NCBI RefSeq assembly: GCF_014349235.1
Contig: NZ_JACSOH010000019.1
Span: 1-64,000, forward strand
Length of the DNA: 64,000 bases
Source of the DNA: Cytophaga sp. FL35
Lineage (GTDB): Bacteria > Bacteroidota > Bacteroidia > Flavobacteriales > Flavobacteriaceae
Direction of reading: 5' to 3'
Shown: positions 44,385 through 54,584 of the stretch, one piece after another
Numbering within the stretch: the first letter of the stretch is position 1
How the letters are laid out: every line of letters starts with the position of its first letter
Notes under the pieces: generated by a model
Database searches by the model: none
The model's input: only the letters and a program-made list of their open reading frames with translations
Told to the model about the DNA's origin: nothing
Made by a program: the position numbers and the translations under genes

Positions 44385-45287
44385 TTAATTTAACTGCCTA
44401 AACTCCTTAGGCGAATGCCCCACCTGCTTTTTAAAAAGTCGGCTAAAATGTTGTGGGTATTTAAAGCCCAGTTCATATGCAATTTCACTAACGGATTTAT
44501 CAGGATTAAACACTTTGCTTTTAGCTACATCTATAAGTTTGGTCTGTATGTATTCTTGGGCAGAGTTACCCGTTTCTTTTTTAACCAAATCCCCAAAATA
44601 GTTGGACGATAAATTTAACTGGTCCGCAAAATAACCCACAGAGGGTAAACCATATTTTTGGGGCTTTTCAGAGTTTAAATAATCGTTCAATAAACTATCG
44701 AACTTTTGTAAGGCACTTTGATGCGGAATTTCCCGGGTCAAGAACTGTCGGTCGTAAAAACGAAGGGAATAATCCAACAGCAATTCAATATTGCTAACAA
44801 TCAATTTTTTACTGTGCTTATCCAGGTTCTGTTCCAACTCAAACTGAATCTTGTCCATAACACTCAACACCAACGCCTGTTCCCGTTCAGATAAATGCAA
44901 AGCTTCCTTAACCCCATATGAAAAGTATTTGTAGCTCTTCATCTTGCGGTCCAAGTCTGAGCCCAACAATAAATCTGGATGAAAAATTAGTGCATACCCT
45001 TTGGGTACGTAATTGGGGTCATAGCTAATTCCGGCCTGTTGTCCGGGCGCTAAAAACACCATGGAACCTTCGTCAAAATCATATGCACCACCTCCGTATT
45101 TTAGCTTGCAATTTTTGGCCATTTTTAGAAAAATGGCATAGCAATCAAAGTGTAATCCATCATAAGAATAATCTGGGTAGGCCGTGGTTTTTTCGTAATC
45201 TAAAATTCCCACCAAAGGATGTGTAGGTTTCGTATTTCGCCATGCAAAATAATCAGCAACAGATTTAATGTGGTAAATGTTTTCCAT
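44385..45287 (-). CDS. AraC-family transcriptional regulator
   Basis: A 300-residue cytoplasmic regulator. The N-terminal half is cupin-like (about 30-110, YDFDEGSMVFLAPGQQ). The C-terminal AraC pair of helix-turn-helix motifs covers about 205-298 (SVGYFADQLNLSSNYFGDLV, VSEIAYELGFKYPQHFSRLF). It is divergent from an eight-gene redox operon. Direct repeats of ATCCGTAAT at 45343 and 45364, upstream of the operon promoter, are its likely binding sites. The inducer may be an aldehyde or quinone judging from the operon. Confidence 0.92.
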   Translation of the reverse strand: MENIYHIKSVADYFAWRNTKPTHPLVGILDYEKTTAYPDYSYDGLHFDCYAIFLKMAKNCKLKYGGGAYDFDEGSMVFLAPGQQAGISYDPNYVPKGYALIFHPDLLLGSDLDRKMKSYKYFSYGVKEALHLSEREQALVLSVMDKIQFELEQNLDKHSKKLIVSNIELLLDYSLRFYDRQFLTREIPHQSALQKFDSLLNDYLNSEKPQKYGLPSVGYFADQLNLSSNYFGDLVKKETGNSAQEYIQTKLIDVAKSKVFNPDKSVSEIAYELGFKYPQHFSRLFKKQVGHSPKEFRQLN

Positions 45288-45342
45288 GATTTTCTAGGCT
45301 TTATAGCTTAAAGGTAAACATTTGCCTATCAAATAATACCAA

Positions 45343-45372
45343 ATCCGTAATAATGGTATAAACATCCGTAAT
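45343..45372 (+). promoter_or_regulatory. Direct-repeat operator for the divergent AraC regulator
   Basis: ATCCGTAAT occurs at 45343-45351 and 45364-45372, start to start 21 bases, or two helical turns. Direct repeats on one face are the usual AraC-type site. They lie just upstream of the promoter at 45384-45410, the activating position. Confidence 0.68.
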
Positions 45373-45383
45373 CTGGGTAGTAC

Positions 45384-45410
45384 TTGCTCTTAATTAGTTG
45401 GTTAGTTTTG
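45384..45410 (+). promoter_or_regulatory. Promoter of the redox operon
   Basis: TTG at 45384-45386 and TAGTTTTG at 45403-45410 match the -33 and -7 elements of Bacteroidota promoters, with a 16-base spacer. The first ATG of the operon is at 45431. Confidence 0.62.
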
Positions 45411-45430
45411 GTCTAAATTGAAAAAAGCAC

Positions 45431-46209
45431 ATGAAACCTTTTCATTCTAAGCAACTTATAGCTGTACTTGTTTTTGTGGTCACTGCTGCAAATGCCCAAG
45501 AAGAAGAACAAAAATTTCTGGATGATTTTAGGGGAACGGCCAGCATAACCCATAACGGAATTTCGTTGGTGCCTTCTTTTTCGTTGGGCGATCCTGCGTT
45601 GTTGTTCGACTTGAAGTTTACCAAAGGTCGGGTAAGTTTTGAGCCCGATATGCGCTTTGCATTGGAAGGTAAACCGTGGTCTTTTTTATTTTGGTTTCGC
45701 TACAGGGCAATTCAGACAGAAAAATTCTCCTTGCGGGTCGGGGCGCATCCAGCCTTAAATTTTAGAACCATTAGCATAATCCGTAATGATGTTCAAGAAA
45801 ACATATTAGAATCTCGTCGCTATGTAGCTGCAGAGATAGTACCCACCTATAAGTTGGGCAAAAATATAGGTATTGGCTTGTATTATTTGCACGGTCGTGG
45901 GTTTGATGATGGTGTAAAACAGACCAATTTTGTAGTGTTCACTTCCTACTTTAATAACATAGGTATAGCAAAAGACTATTACTTAAATATATCACCGCAA
46001 GCCTATTATTTACGTATGGACAGCATAGACGGGGTATATGTGGTTGGTTTTATCACCCTGGCAAAAAAGAATTTCCCCCTTTCCATTTCGTCCATTTTAA
46101 ACAAAGCCATAGACACCCAAATTGTTCCCGAAGACGATTTTACATGGAACATCTCCCTAAACTACAGTTTTGGAAGTACTAATTTAAAAGCGAACAAAAA
46201 ACGAAAGAT

Positions 46210-46213
<4 letters not shown>
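45431..46213 (+). CDS. Outer-membrane beta-barrel protein of unknown function
   Basis: A 260-residue protein with a signal peptide (about 1-22, ending AANAQ) and alternating amphipathic strands rich in aromatic residues (for example WSFLFWFRYRAIQ, IGIGLYYLHGRGF, FTWNISLNYSFGS). No known domain is recognised. As the first gene of the AraC-controlled operon it may be a porin or sensor for the operon substrate. Its end overlaps the aldo/keto reductase start by four bases (ATGA). Confidence 0.75.
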
Positions 46214-47325
<1,112 letters not shown>

Positions 47326-47377
47326 TACAATTTACCATAGGGATAATCTGTAATTTTAAAAATAAAATCAAAATACA

Positions 47378-47875
47378 ATGAAAACAACAAATAGCAATTT
47401 TAGAAAATTTACAATGCTAATGCTAGGTCTTATCTGTTATACCACGGGTGTCTTTGCCCAAAAAACAGATTATGCCATATCTTCTTACCAAACTGAAGGG
47501 GTAAAAGCACCCAACACCCACTACATTGGAGCCGCATGGTTAAACCCGTTGCTACGGGCAGATGGTGATTTGGACTACAACATTACCAAAGCAACGTTTA
47601 AAGCCAATTCAACATTAGATTGGCACAAACATGAGTCGGTTCAAGTATTGATTATTGTGGATGGGGTAGGGTATTACCAGGAAAAAGGAAAAGAAGCAGT
47701 ACTGGTAAAAGAAGGAGACGTTATTAGGTGCGAAAAGAATACGGAACATTGGCATTCCTCATCCAAGCATAAAGATGTAACCTATTTGGCCATTTATGGC
47801 GGAGAAACCCCTACGGTTTGGACCGAAGTAGTAAGCCAAGCATATTATGATAAGGTGGCAGAACGGTTAAACTAA
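47378..47875 (+). CDS. Secreted cupin-domain protein
   Basis: A 165-residue protein with a signal peptide (about 1-28, ending TGVFAQ). The cupin core has LDWHKHESVQVLIIVDGVGYYQEKG in two parts and a second His motif in NTEHWHSSSKHKDV. Its metal ligands (His, His, Glu, His) are intact. It resembles cupins that accompany aldo/keto reductases and carboxymuconolactone-decarboxylase-like proteins in AraC-controlled operons. The activity is unknown. Confidence 0.85.
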   Translation: MKTTNSNFRKFTMLMLGLICYTTGVFAQKTDYAISSYQTEGVKAPNTHYIGAAWLNPLLRADGDLDYNITKATFKANSTLDWHKHESVQVLIIVDGVGYYQEKGKEAVLVKEGDVIRCEKNTEHWHSSSKHKDVTYLAIYGGETPTVWTEVVSQAYYDKVAERLN

Positions 47876-47876
47876 T

Positions 47877-47893
47877 TAATGGTTGAACCATTA
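47877..47893. repeat. Perfect inverted repeat in the operon
   Basis: TAATGGTT-G-AACCATTA begins one base after the cupin stop. It lacks a T run, so it is not a classic terminator. It may be an mRNA-stability hairpin or an operator. A GGTTCAA at 47932-47938 could pair alternatively with its centre. Confidence 0.45.
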
Positions 47894-48032
47894 CGCAGTT
47901 TACGGGTATTTTAGTTGCCAATAACTGTAAAGGTTCAATTATGAAGATTTAACAGAATAACAACGGGAGAATCAATAATTTAGAATGCATCCAAAAGGAT
48001 AATTCAGTACCTTCAAACAAACACTCAAAACA

Positions 48033-48494
48033 ATGGCAACATTCAATCTAAAAATCAACGGAAAAACCCAAACGGTAGACGTAGATGGGGCTACACCCAT
48101 GCTCTGGGTGTTACGAGACCACTTGCAAATGGTAGGTACCAAATTTGGTTGCGGTATTGCCCAATGTGGGGCCTGCACGGTTCATTTAGGCGATAATGCG
48201 GTTCGCTCATGCCAACTGCCTGTATCGGCCGTAGGGGAACAAGAAATTACGACCATAGAAGGATTGTCCGAACATGGCGACCATCCAGTGCAAAAAGCTT
48301 GGCTAGAAGTTGATGTGCCACAATGTGGGTACTGCCAGGCCGGGCAAATAATGACCGCTTCTGCCTTATTGAAGCATAATCCTAACCCTACGGACGATGA
48401 GATTGCCAGTGCTATGCACGGAAATATTTGCCGTTGTGGTACGTATACACGTATTAAAAAGGCCGTGAAAATAGCTGCTGAAAACAATTCGTAA
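48033..48494 (+). CDS. iorA: 2Fe-2S subunit of an IorAB-type molybdenum oxidoreductase
   Basis: A 153-residue ferredoxin-like subunit with the N-terminal plant-type 2Fe-2S motif ([15 protein letters not shown]) and the C-terminal helical 2Fe-2S domain ([10 protein letters not shown] and [11 protein letters not shown]). It passes electrons from the molybdopterin subunit to an acceptor. No signal peptide is present, so it is probably carried out by its Tat-tagged partner. It is 21 bases upstream of the large subunit. It is the only small subunit for two large-subunit genes in this operon. Confidence 0.95.
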   Translation: MATFNLKINGKTQTVDVDGATPMLWVLRDHLQMVGTKFGCGIAQCGACTVHLGDNAVRSCQLPVSAVGEQEITTIEGLSEHGDHPVQKAWLEVDVPQCGYCQAGQIMTASALLKHNPNPTDDEIASAMHGNICRCGTYTRIKKAVKIAAENNS

Positions 48495-48515
48495 TTCACC
48501 CTAAAACGAAAAAAG

Positions 48516-50786
48516 ATGACACTAGTAAAATCAACATTGGGCCGTAGGGCCTTTATCAGAAATACCGGTTTGGCCGGGGGTGGATTGGTTTTAGGATTCA
48601 GTTTTTTCAATTCCTGTAAGCCTAAAGTTGCCGAGGCCGTTGGCATGGAATTGGAAATGCCCAAAGAGTGGTTCGAAATTAACGGATATCTAAAGATAGG
48701 GGATAATGGCGTGGTCACCATCATGTCTCCAAATCCCGAAATAGGGCAGAACGTACGCACGTCTATGCCCATGATCGTTGCGGACGAACTGGAGATAGAT
48801 TGGAAAAACGTGGTGGTAGAACAAGCACCCTTGAACACTAATTTATACAGCTGGCAGGTAGCCGGTGGTAGTAGGTCTATTAGTAGCTCTTGGCAAAATT
48901 TGCGTATGGCAGGTGCAACGGCCCGTCAAATGTTAAAAGAGGCTGCCGCAAAGGCATGGCAAGTACCTGCAAGTGAGATAACCGCTATTGCAGGTGTTTT
49001 GTCCCATGAGGCTAGTGGTAATACGGCAGGTTATGGCGATATGGCCTCCGCTGCAGCCCAATTAGAGGTGCCGGAGCAAGTGGAACTCAAGGAGATTACC
49101 GATTTCTCCATCATTGGCACCACTCGAAAAAATGTAGATGGAAAAAAAATAGTGACCGGAAAACCTTTGTTTGGTCTAGATGTTCAAAGAGAGGGAATGT
49201 TGATTGCCGGTTTGGTGCATCCGCCAGCATTTGGAAAAAGGCTCAAGTCTTTTAATGCAGATGCGGCTATGGGAATGCCGGGTATTAAGGAGGTATTTTC
49301 CCTAAAATTATATGAAGACGATTTTGATAAAATGGCGTTCCATTTTACGGCGTTTAATGAAGTATTGGTGGTAGTGGGCGAATCTACATGGCAGGTATTT
49401 CAGGCAAAAAAGGCAATTGAAGTGGAATGGGAAGACGCTCCTGATGTTACCCAAAAAATGTCCATGTTCGGTAATCAAATGGAAGTGAAACACCCTGCTG
49501 GAATGGAAAATTCTGAGGGGCACATGTCCAAATTGAAGGAATTGATAGCGCGCAATGCTAAAGTGGCCCGCAAAGATGGTAATCCTGAAAAGGCATTTAA
49601 AAATGCGGCCAAAATTGTGGAACGCAGCTATAGTTGCCCTTTTTTGGCACATAATACCATGGAACCAATGAACTTTTTTGCCCATGTGACGGAAGACCAT
49701 GCAGAATTGTTGGGGCCTACCCAGACCCCGGAATGGATGGAACCTGCCGTGGCAGAACGTTTGGGCCTACCCTTAGAAAAAGTGGATATACAAATGACGC
49801 GTCAAGGAGGTGGATTTGGGCGTAGGCTTTACGGACATTTTATGGTAGAAGTGGCCGCCATTTCCCAACGGATGAAAGCGCCGGTTAAATTGGTGTACAC
49901 CCGTGAAGATGATATGACCCAAGGAATTTATCGCCCAGCGTATTATGCTACTTATAGGGCGGCCTTGGATGCAGATAATAACCTAATTGGTTTTCACGTA
50001 AGGGCCGGAGGCATCCCAGAAAGTCCTTTGTTTGCCAACCGCTTTCCGGCTGGTGCCATTGATAATTACCTAGCAGAAGATTTTACGGTAGATACCAACA
50101 TCACTACAGGGGCATTTAGGGCACCGCGCTCCAATTTTATTGCTGGAGCAGAACAATCGTTTCTTGATGAACTGGCAGAGGAGATGGGAAAAGACCCAAT
50201 TGATTTTAGACTGGAACTGCTCAAACGTGCAGAGGAGAATCCTGTTGGTAATCCAGAATCCAATGATTATGATGCTTCGCGTTACGCAGGGGTATTGGAG
50301 TTGGTACGGGAAAAGGCTAATTGGGGTCAAAATCAAGAAGGTATTCACCGTGGGGTATCCGCTTATTTCTGTCACCAAAGTTATGTAGCCCAGGTATTGG
50401 ATATTGTAATGGAAGGCGATAAGCCCGTGGTAGAAAAAGTTACGGCGGCAATTGATTGTGGCATTGTGGTAAACCCGGGTGCAGCGGCCAACTTATCTGA
50501 AGGAGGGGCCGTAGATGGTATTGGGCATGCTATGTATAGTGGATTAACTTTTAAGGATGGTTCTGCAGAACAAACTAATTTTGATAGGTACCGTCTAATT
50601 CGCCATGCAGAAGCACCTAAAGCTATAGAAACGCATTTTGTAAAGAACGATATAGATCCAACTGGTATGGGCGAACCGCCTTTTCCTCCAATTATGGGCG
50701 CCTTGGCCAACGCTTTGTACAAGGCAACGGGTAGACGTTATTATAACCAACCTTTTATAACGGATAAGCCACCTTTGGTAGGCTAA
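48516..50786 (+). CDS. iorB: Molybdopterin-binding subunit of an IorAB-type oxidoreductase, copy 1
   Basis: A 756-residue enzyme subunit of the xanthine dehydrogenase/isoquinoline 1-oxidoreductase group. It begins with a Tat-type signal (LGRRAFIRNTGLAGGGL, then FFNSC). The molybdopterin-site motif is RQGGGFGRRLYG, and the catalytic Glu is in GMGEPPFPP (Glu720). Family members hydroxylate aldehydes or N-heterocycles in the periplasm. It works with the IorA encoded just before it. Confidence 0.94.
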   Translation: MTLVKSTLGRRAFIRNTGLAGGGLVLGFSFFNSCKPKVAEAVGMELEMPKEWFEINGYLKIGDNGVVTIMSPNPEIGQNVRTSMPMIVADELEIDWKNVVVEQAPLNTNLYSWQVAGGSRSISSSWQNLRMAGATARQMLKEAAAKAWQVPASEITAIAGVLSHEASGNTAGYGDMASAAAQLEVPEQVELKEITDFSIIGTTRKNVDGKKIVTGKPLFGLDVQREGMLIAGLVHPPAFGKRLKSFNADAAMGMPGIKEVFSLKLYEDDFDKMAFHFTAFNEVLVVVGESTWQVFQAKKAIEVEWEDAPDVTQKMSMFGNQMEVKHPAGMENSEGHMSKLKELIARNAKVARKDGNPEKAFKNAAKIVERSYSCPFLAHNTMEPMNFFAHVTEDHAELLGPTQTPEWMEPAVAERLGLPLEKVDIQMTRQGGGFGRRLYGHFMVEVAAISQRMKAPVKLVYTREDDMTQGIYRPAYYATYRAALDADNNLIGFHVRAGGIPESPLFANRFPAGAIDNYLAEDFTVDTNITTGAFRAPRSNFIAGAEQSFLDELAEEMGKDPIDFRLELLKRAEENPVGNPESNDYDASRYAGVLELVREKANWGQNQEGIHRGVSAYFCHQSYVAQVLDIVMEGDKPVVEKVTAAIDCGIVVNPGAAANLSEGGAVDGIGHAMYSGLTFKDGSAEQTNFDRYRLIRHAEAPKAIETHFVKNDIDPTGMGEPPFPPIMGALANALYKATGRRYYNQPFITDKPPLVG

Positions 50787-50834
50787 TAAATTTTATAGGA
50801 AGGAAAAGGGGCGAAAATTATAGTGAATCATTAT

Positions 50835-51734
50835 ATGAGAGAAAAAGGGATAATTACTATTTGCTTTGTATTCGGCTTTTTGAGTTGGTCATGCAGCCAA
50901 GAGAATAAGGTGATCGATTGGTTTCCGAAGGGTACGGTACTGCATGGTAATATCAATTATAATAACGATACACTTCAAAAGCATCTCTTGGATATTTACT
51001 TACCTCCCAAGCCTGAAAAAAGAATGCCTCTCATTGTTTTTGTTCATGGCGGTGGCTGGATCGTAAACGACAAATATGCCGATATGGGCTACATGAAGAA
51101 GACCGTATCGGAAATTATAGAAAGTGGGTATGCATTGGCATCCATTGATTATCGTTTTGCAACACAGGCAAAATTTCCAGCTCAGATACAAGACTGTAAT
51201 GCAGCGGTATCATTTTTGGTCGACCATGCTGATGAATATGGTTTTGACGCGGACAAAATAGCGGTGATGGGCTTTTCAGCCGGTGGACACCTAGCTTCTA
51301 TGATGGGGCTCTCAAAAAATAATAAAGTTGGGGAATTTTTTATGCCAGGCACGAGCGATGATTTTCAATTTAAGGCGGTAGTCGATTTTTACGGCCCAGC
51401 TGAATTAATACTATTTCCTGGTGCGAATGACCCCGAGTCACCCGAAGCTTTGCTTATCGGTGCAACACCGGTAGAGCGCCCTGATTTGGCCAAAATTGCT
51501 AGCCCCACCACATACATTGATAAAGGAGACCCTCCATTTCTTATTATTCATGGGGAAAAGGACGATATGGTAGACCCTAGGCACTCACAATTAATTAGCT
51601 CGTGGCTTACCACAAAGGGTATTGAAAATGAATTGATCATTGTTAAGGATGCGCCTCATTACGGTGAAATGTTCGATGCGGATGATATTCGCAACAAGGT
51701 TATCGATTTCCTGAAGGAACATTTGGATCAATGA
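50835..51734 (+). CDS. Secreted lipoprotein alpha/beta-hydrolase (esterase)
   Basis: The start at 50835 (ATG, MREKGIITICFVFGF...SWSC, Cys20) is preferred over the GTG at 50823. The 299-residue product has the HSL/BD-FAE-type oxyanion motif VFVHGGGWIVND, nucleophile elbow GFSAGGH (Ser148), the acid in HGEKDDMVD and base in DAPHYGEM. It may release an ester-linked phenol or acid that then meets the redox enzymes of the operon. Its end overlaps the ABM gene by four bases. Confidence 0.9.
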   Translation: MREKGIITICFVFGFLSWSCSQENKVIDWFPKGTVLHGNINYNNDTLQKHLLDIYLPPKPEKRMPLIVFVHGGGWIVNDKYADMGYMKKTVSEIIESGYALASIDYRFATQAKFPAQIQDCNAAVSFLVDHADEYGFDADKIAVMGFSAGGHLASMMGLSKNNKVGEFFMPGTSDDFQFKAVVDFYGPAELILFPGANDPESPEALLIGATPVERPDLAKIASPTTYIDKGDPPFLIIHGEKDDMVDPRHSQLISSWLTTKGIENELIIVKDAPHYGEMFDADDIRNKVIDFLKEHLDQ

Positions 51735-52192
51735 AAATTACTGGTACGAAAATAGGGTTCCGGTTTTCGATGGTAATCATGGGTCTTATGCTGATGTTCT
51801 CATCACTCGTCAGTCAGACCATAGAAAAAAGTACAGATGATTTCACTGATGCGAGCATGATGGTGAGAATTGCCGTACTTGAAATTTATCCTGAACATTT
51901 ACAGGATTATCTGACTATTTTAAAAGAGGAAGCTGAAGCTTCGGTGCGATTGGAAAAGGGGGTAATCTGCATCTATCCCATGTACATAGAAGAGAATGAG
52001 AACCAGATTCGTTTATTGGAAATCTATGCCAATAGAAAGGCCTATGAAGAGCACTTGAATTCACCACATTTCAAGCATTACAAAACGGCAACTTTAAAAA
52101 TGGTCAAGAAGCTAGAGTTAATTGACATGAAGCCTATAGATAAAGAAACGATGCCAGATATATTTAAGAAGATGGGGCAATTGAGTGACTAA
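51731..52192 (+). CDS. Exported ABM-domain protein (antibiotic biosynthesis monooxygenase-like)
   Basis: A 153-residue protein with an N-terminal hydrophobic signal (about 10-28, SMVIMGLMLMFSSLVSQ). A ferredoxin-like ABM fold follows, with MVRIAVLEIYPEHLQDYLTI, ASVRLEKGVICIYPM and the family RLLEIYANRKAYEEHLNSPHF segment in parts. ABM proteins such as quinol monooxygenases act on quinones or heme without metal. It is coupled to the esterase by a four-base overlap, and the second IorB gene starts within 26 bases. Confidence 0.85.
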   Translation: MKITGTKIGFRFSMVIMGLMLMFSSLVSQTIEKSTDDFTDASMMVRIAVLEIYPEHLQDYLTILKEEAEASVRLEKGVICIYPMYIEENENQIRLLEIYANRKAYEEHLNSPHFKHYKTATLKMVKKLELIDMKPIDKETMPDIFKKMGQLSD

Positions 52193-52217
52193 AAAGTTTA
52201 AACCTAAAGTAAGAATT

Positions 52218-54482
52218 ATGCCGACTACAAAAATTAAAATGGGAAGACGTTCCTTTATCAAAAATGCGGGTATGGGTAGTGGGGCTCTTATATTAGGTTT
52301 TAGTTTCTTGAATGCTTGTAAGCCTAATGGTTCTAAAGAAAATTCCATTGACAGTGCCCCAAAGGAATGGTTTAAAATAAATGGCTATTTGAAAATAGCC
52401 GATAATGGTGTGGTAACTATTATGTCTCCCAATCCGGAAGCAGGTCAAAACGTTAAAACCAGTATGCCCATGGTTATTGCAGATGAGTTGGATGTTGCAT
52501 GGGAAAACGTGGTGGTAGAACAAGCGCCATTGAACACAGATGCCTTTAGTTTTCAATTTATAGGTGGTAGTCAGGCAATTCGCCGTGGCTGGCCAGGATT
52601 GCGGAAAGCAGGGGCTACAGCAAGGCACATGTTGAAAATGGCCGCTGCAAAACAATGGAACGTTGGTATCGATACTATCAAAACAAAAGACGGACGGTTA
52701 ATACATGAATCTTCTGGTAAGTCCGCTGGCTATGGTGAATTTGCCAATGCAGCATCAGGCTTAGAAATTCCGGAAGAAGTTCTTTTGAAAAATCCTGATG
52801 AGTTTCACATCATTGGAAACTCAAAGAAAAATGTTGAAGGTATAAACATTGTAACAGGAAAACCACTGTTTGGAATAGATACTATTAAAGAAGGAATGTT
52901 GATTGCCATGGTGGTGCACCCACCGGCATTTGGTCAAGAGATAAAATCAGTCAATGACGCTGAGGCCAAAATAATGCCTGGTATTAAAGACATTTTCACC
53001 ATTAAGCTTTACAATGATGACTACGTAAAAACACATTTTGACACCCGAAGTTTCAATGAAGTTGCCGTAATTGTTGGTGAAAGAACGTGGCAAGTTATGC
53101 AGGCCAAAAAAGTACTTGAAGTAGATTATGTAAACAGTAAAGAGTCCATCACAAAAAGAAAGCATTATAGTGGCCGTAATTTTGAAGAACGCATCCCCTC
53201 AGGTATGGAAAGTTCTTCTGAGCACTATAAAGCAATGGAACGGCATGCCAAGCAAAATGCTGAAACAGTTAGAAGGGATGGCAATCCGGAAAAAGCGTTT
53301 TTACAAGCCAAAAGGATTGTTGAAAGAACATACACCGCTCCTTTTCTAACCCACAATTGTATGGAGCCCATGAATTTTTTTGCAGATGTGCGTAATGGCA
53401 AAGCGCGATTGAGCGGACCTGTGCAAAAGCCAGAATTTACGGAACAAACGCTCTCTGCCCGAACAGGGATTCCGTTAGAAAATATCGAGATTGAAATGAC
53501 CCGTTTAGGAGGTGGTTACGGCCGTAGGTCATATTCTCATTGGGCGATTGAAGCCGCATTAATATCCCAAAAAATGAACGCTCCCATAAAATTAGTGTAC
53601 AGCCGTGAGGACGACATGACTGCCGGAATTTACAGGTCTATGTATCATGTTACCTATAAGGCTGCTATTGATGCGGAAAATAACCTAACTGCGATACAGG
53701 TAAACGCAGGCGGAGTGCCAGAAAGTCCGTTATATGCAAATAGATTTCCGGCAGGAGCCGTATCCAATTATTTAGCGGAAAGCTGGACCATAGATTCCAA
53801 TATAACTATAGGCTCTTTTAGGGCACCACGTTCCAATTTTGCAGCATTTGCCGAGCAGGCTTTTTTAGATGAAGTGGCAGAAACACTGGGGAAGGACCCA
53901 ATTGATTTTAGGTTGGAGTTACTAGAAAGGGCAAAAAGTAATCCTGTAGGTGAAAACAATGATTATGATCCCAATAGGTATGCAGAAGTTTTAAAACAGG
54001 TTCGCGAAAAATCAGGTTGGGATACCATTTCTGAAAGATCAGGCAAAGGCGTTTCAGCTTATTTCTGTCATAATTCTTATGCCGCTCAGGTTTTGGAGCT
54101 AAAAATGGAAGCAGGTTTACCTTCTATAAGTAAGGTTACCTGTGTCTTGGATTGCGGTATCGTTATAAATCCAGATTCTGCCAGAAATATGGCAGAAGGG
54201 GGTATAGTGGATGGAATTGGGAATGCTTTATTTGGCGAAATGCCTATTGAAAATGGCGTTCCTCAAAAATCCAATTTTGACACTTACAGAATGATACGAA
54301 TGAAAGAGGTACCCAAGGCAATTGAGGTCCATTTTATTACGAATGGTGAAAACCCAACTGGGTTGGGAGAACCAACGTTTCCACCAATTTTTGCGGCTTT
54401 GGGCAATGCAATGTACAAAGCAACGGGTAGACGCTATTACCACCAACCTTTTATAACGGATAAGCCACCTTTGGTAGGATAA
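52218..54482 (+). CDS. iorB: Molybdopterin-binding subunit of an IorAB-type oxidoreductase, copy 2
   Basis: A second large subunit, clearly paralogous to the gene at 48516 over its full length. The start at 52218 (MPTTKIKMGRRSFIK) places eight residues before the twin arginine exactly as in copy 1; a longer frame to 52185 overlaps the ABM gene. Motifs are RLGGGYGRRSYS and GLGEPTFPP (Glu near 718). No second IorA is adjacent, so it must share the small subunit, use another one, or act alone. Both copies end in the same residues (ITDKPPLVG). Confidence 0.93.
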   Translation: MPTTKIKMGRRSFIKNAGMGSGALILGFSFLNACKPNGSKENSIDSAPKEWFKINGYLKIADNGVVTIMSPNPEAGQNVKTSMPMVIADELDVAWENVVVEQAPLNTDAFSFQFIGGSQAIRRGWPGLRKAGATARHMLKMAAAKQWNVGIDTIKTKDGRLIHESSGKSAGYGEFANAASGLEIPEEVLLKNPDEFHIIGNSKKNVEGINIVTGKPLFGIDTIKEGMLIAMVVHPPAFGQEIKSVNDAEAKIMPGIKDIFTIKLYNDDYVKTHFDTRSFNEVAVIVGERTWQVMQAKKVLEVDYVNSKESITKRKHYSGRNFEERIPSGMESSSEHYKAMERHAKQNAETVRRDGNPEKAFLQAKRIVERTYTAPFLTHNCMEPMNFFADVRNGKARLSGPVQKPEFTEQTLSARTGIPLENIEIEMTRLGGGYGRRSYSHWAIEAALISQKMNAPIKLVYSREDDMTAGIYRSMYHVTYKAAIDAENNLTAIQVNAGGVPESPLYANRFPAGAVSNYLAESWTIDSNITIGSFRAPRSNFAAFAEQAFLDEVAETLGKDPIDFRLELLERAKSNPVGENNDYDPNRYAEVLKQVREKSGWDTISERSGKGVSAYFCHNSYAAQVLELKMEAGLPSISKVTCVLDCGIVINPDSARNMAEGGIVDGIGNALFGEMPIENGVPQKSNFDTYRMIRMKEVPKAIEVHFITNGENPTGLGEPTFPPIFAALGNAMYKATGRRYYHQPFITDKPPLVG

Positions 54483-54584
54483 AATCATTTCAGGTAGCTT
54501 AAAAATCATATGCCATAGCGCTTAGAAAAGAATAGCACTAGCTTCGGTTCGGTAAACTTAACGTACTTGCTTAAACCGAAACTT

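Noticed and set aside
44415-44612. Plus-strand frame inside the AraC gene
   Set aside because: Shadow of the helix-turn-helix region on the opposite strand with no own features.
48182-48838. A 218-codon open frame on the minus strand over iorA and iorB
   Set aside because: It lies opposite two genes with clear catalytic motifs, has low-complexity serine/proline-rich content and no recognisable domain; it is an antisense shadow.
52185-52217. Longer start for the second iorB gene
   Set aside because: It would overlap the ABM gene and add residues before the twin-arginine motif that copy 1 lacks; 52218 gives equal spacing in both copies.
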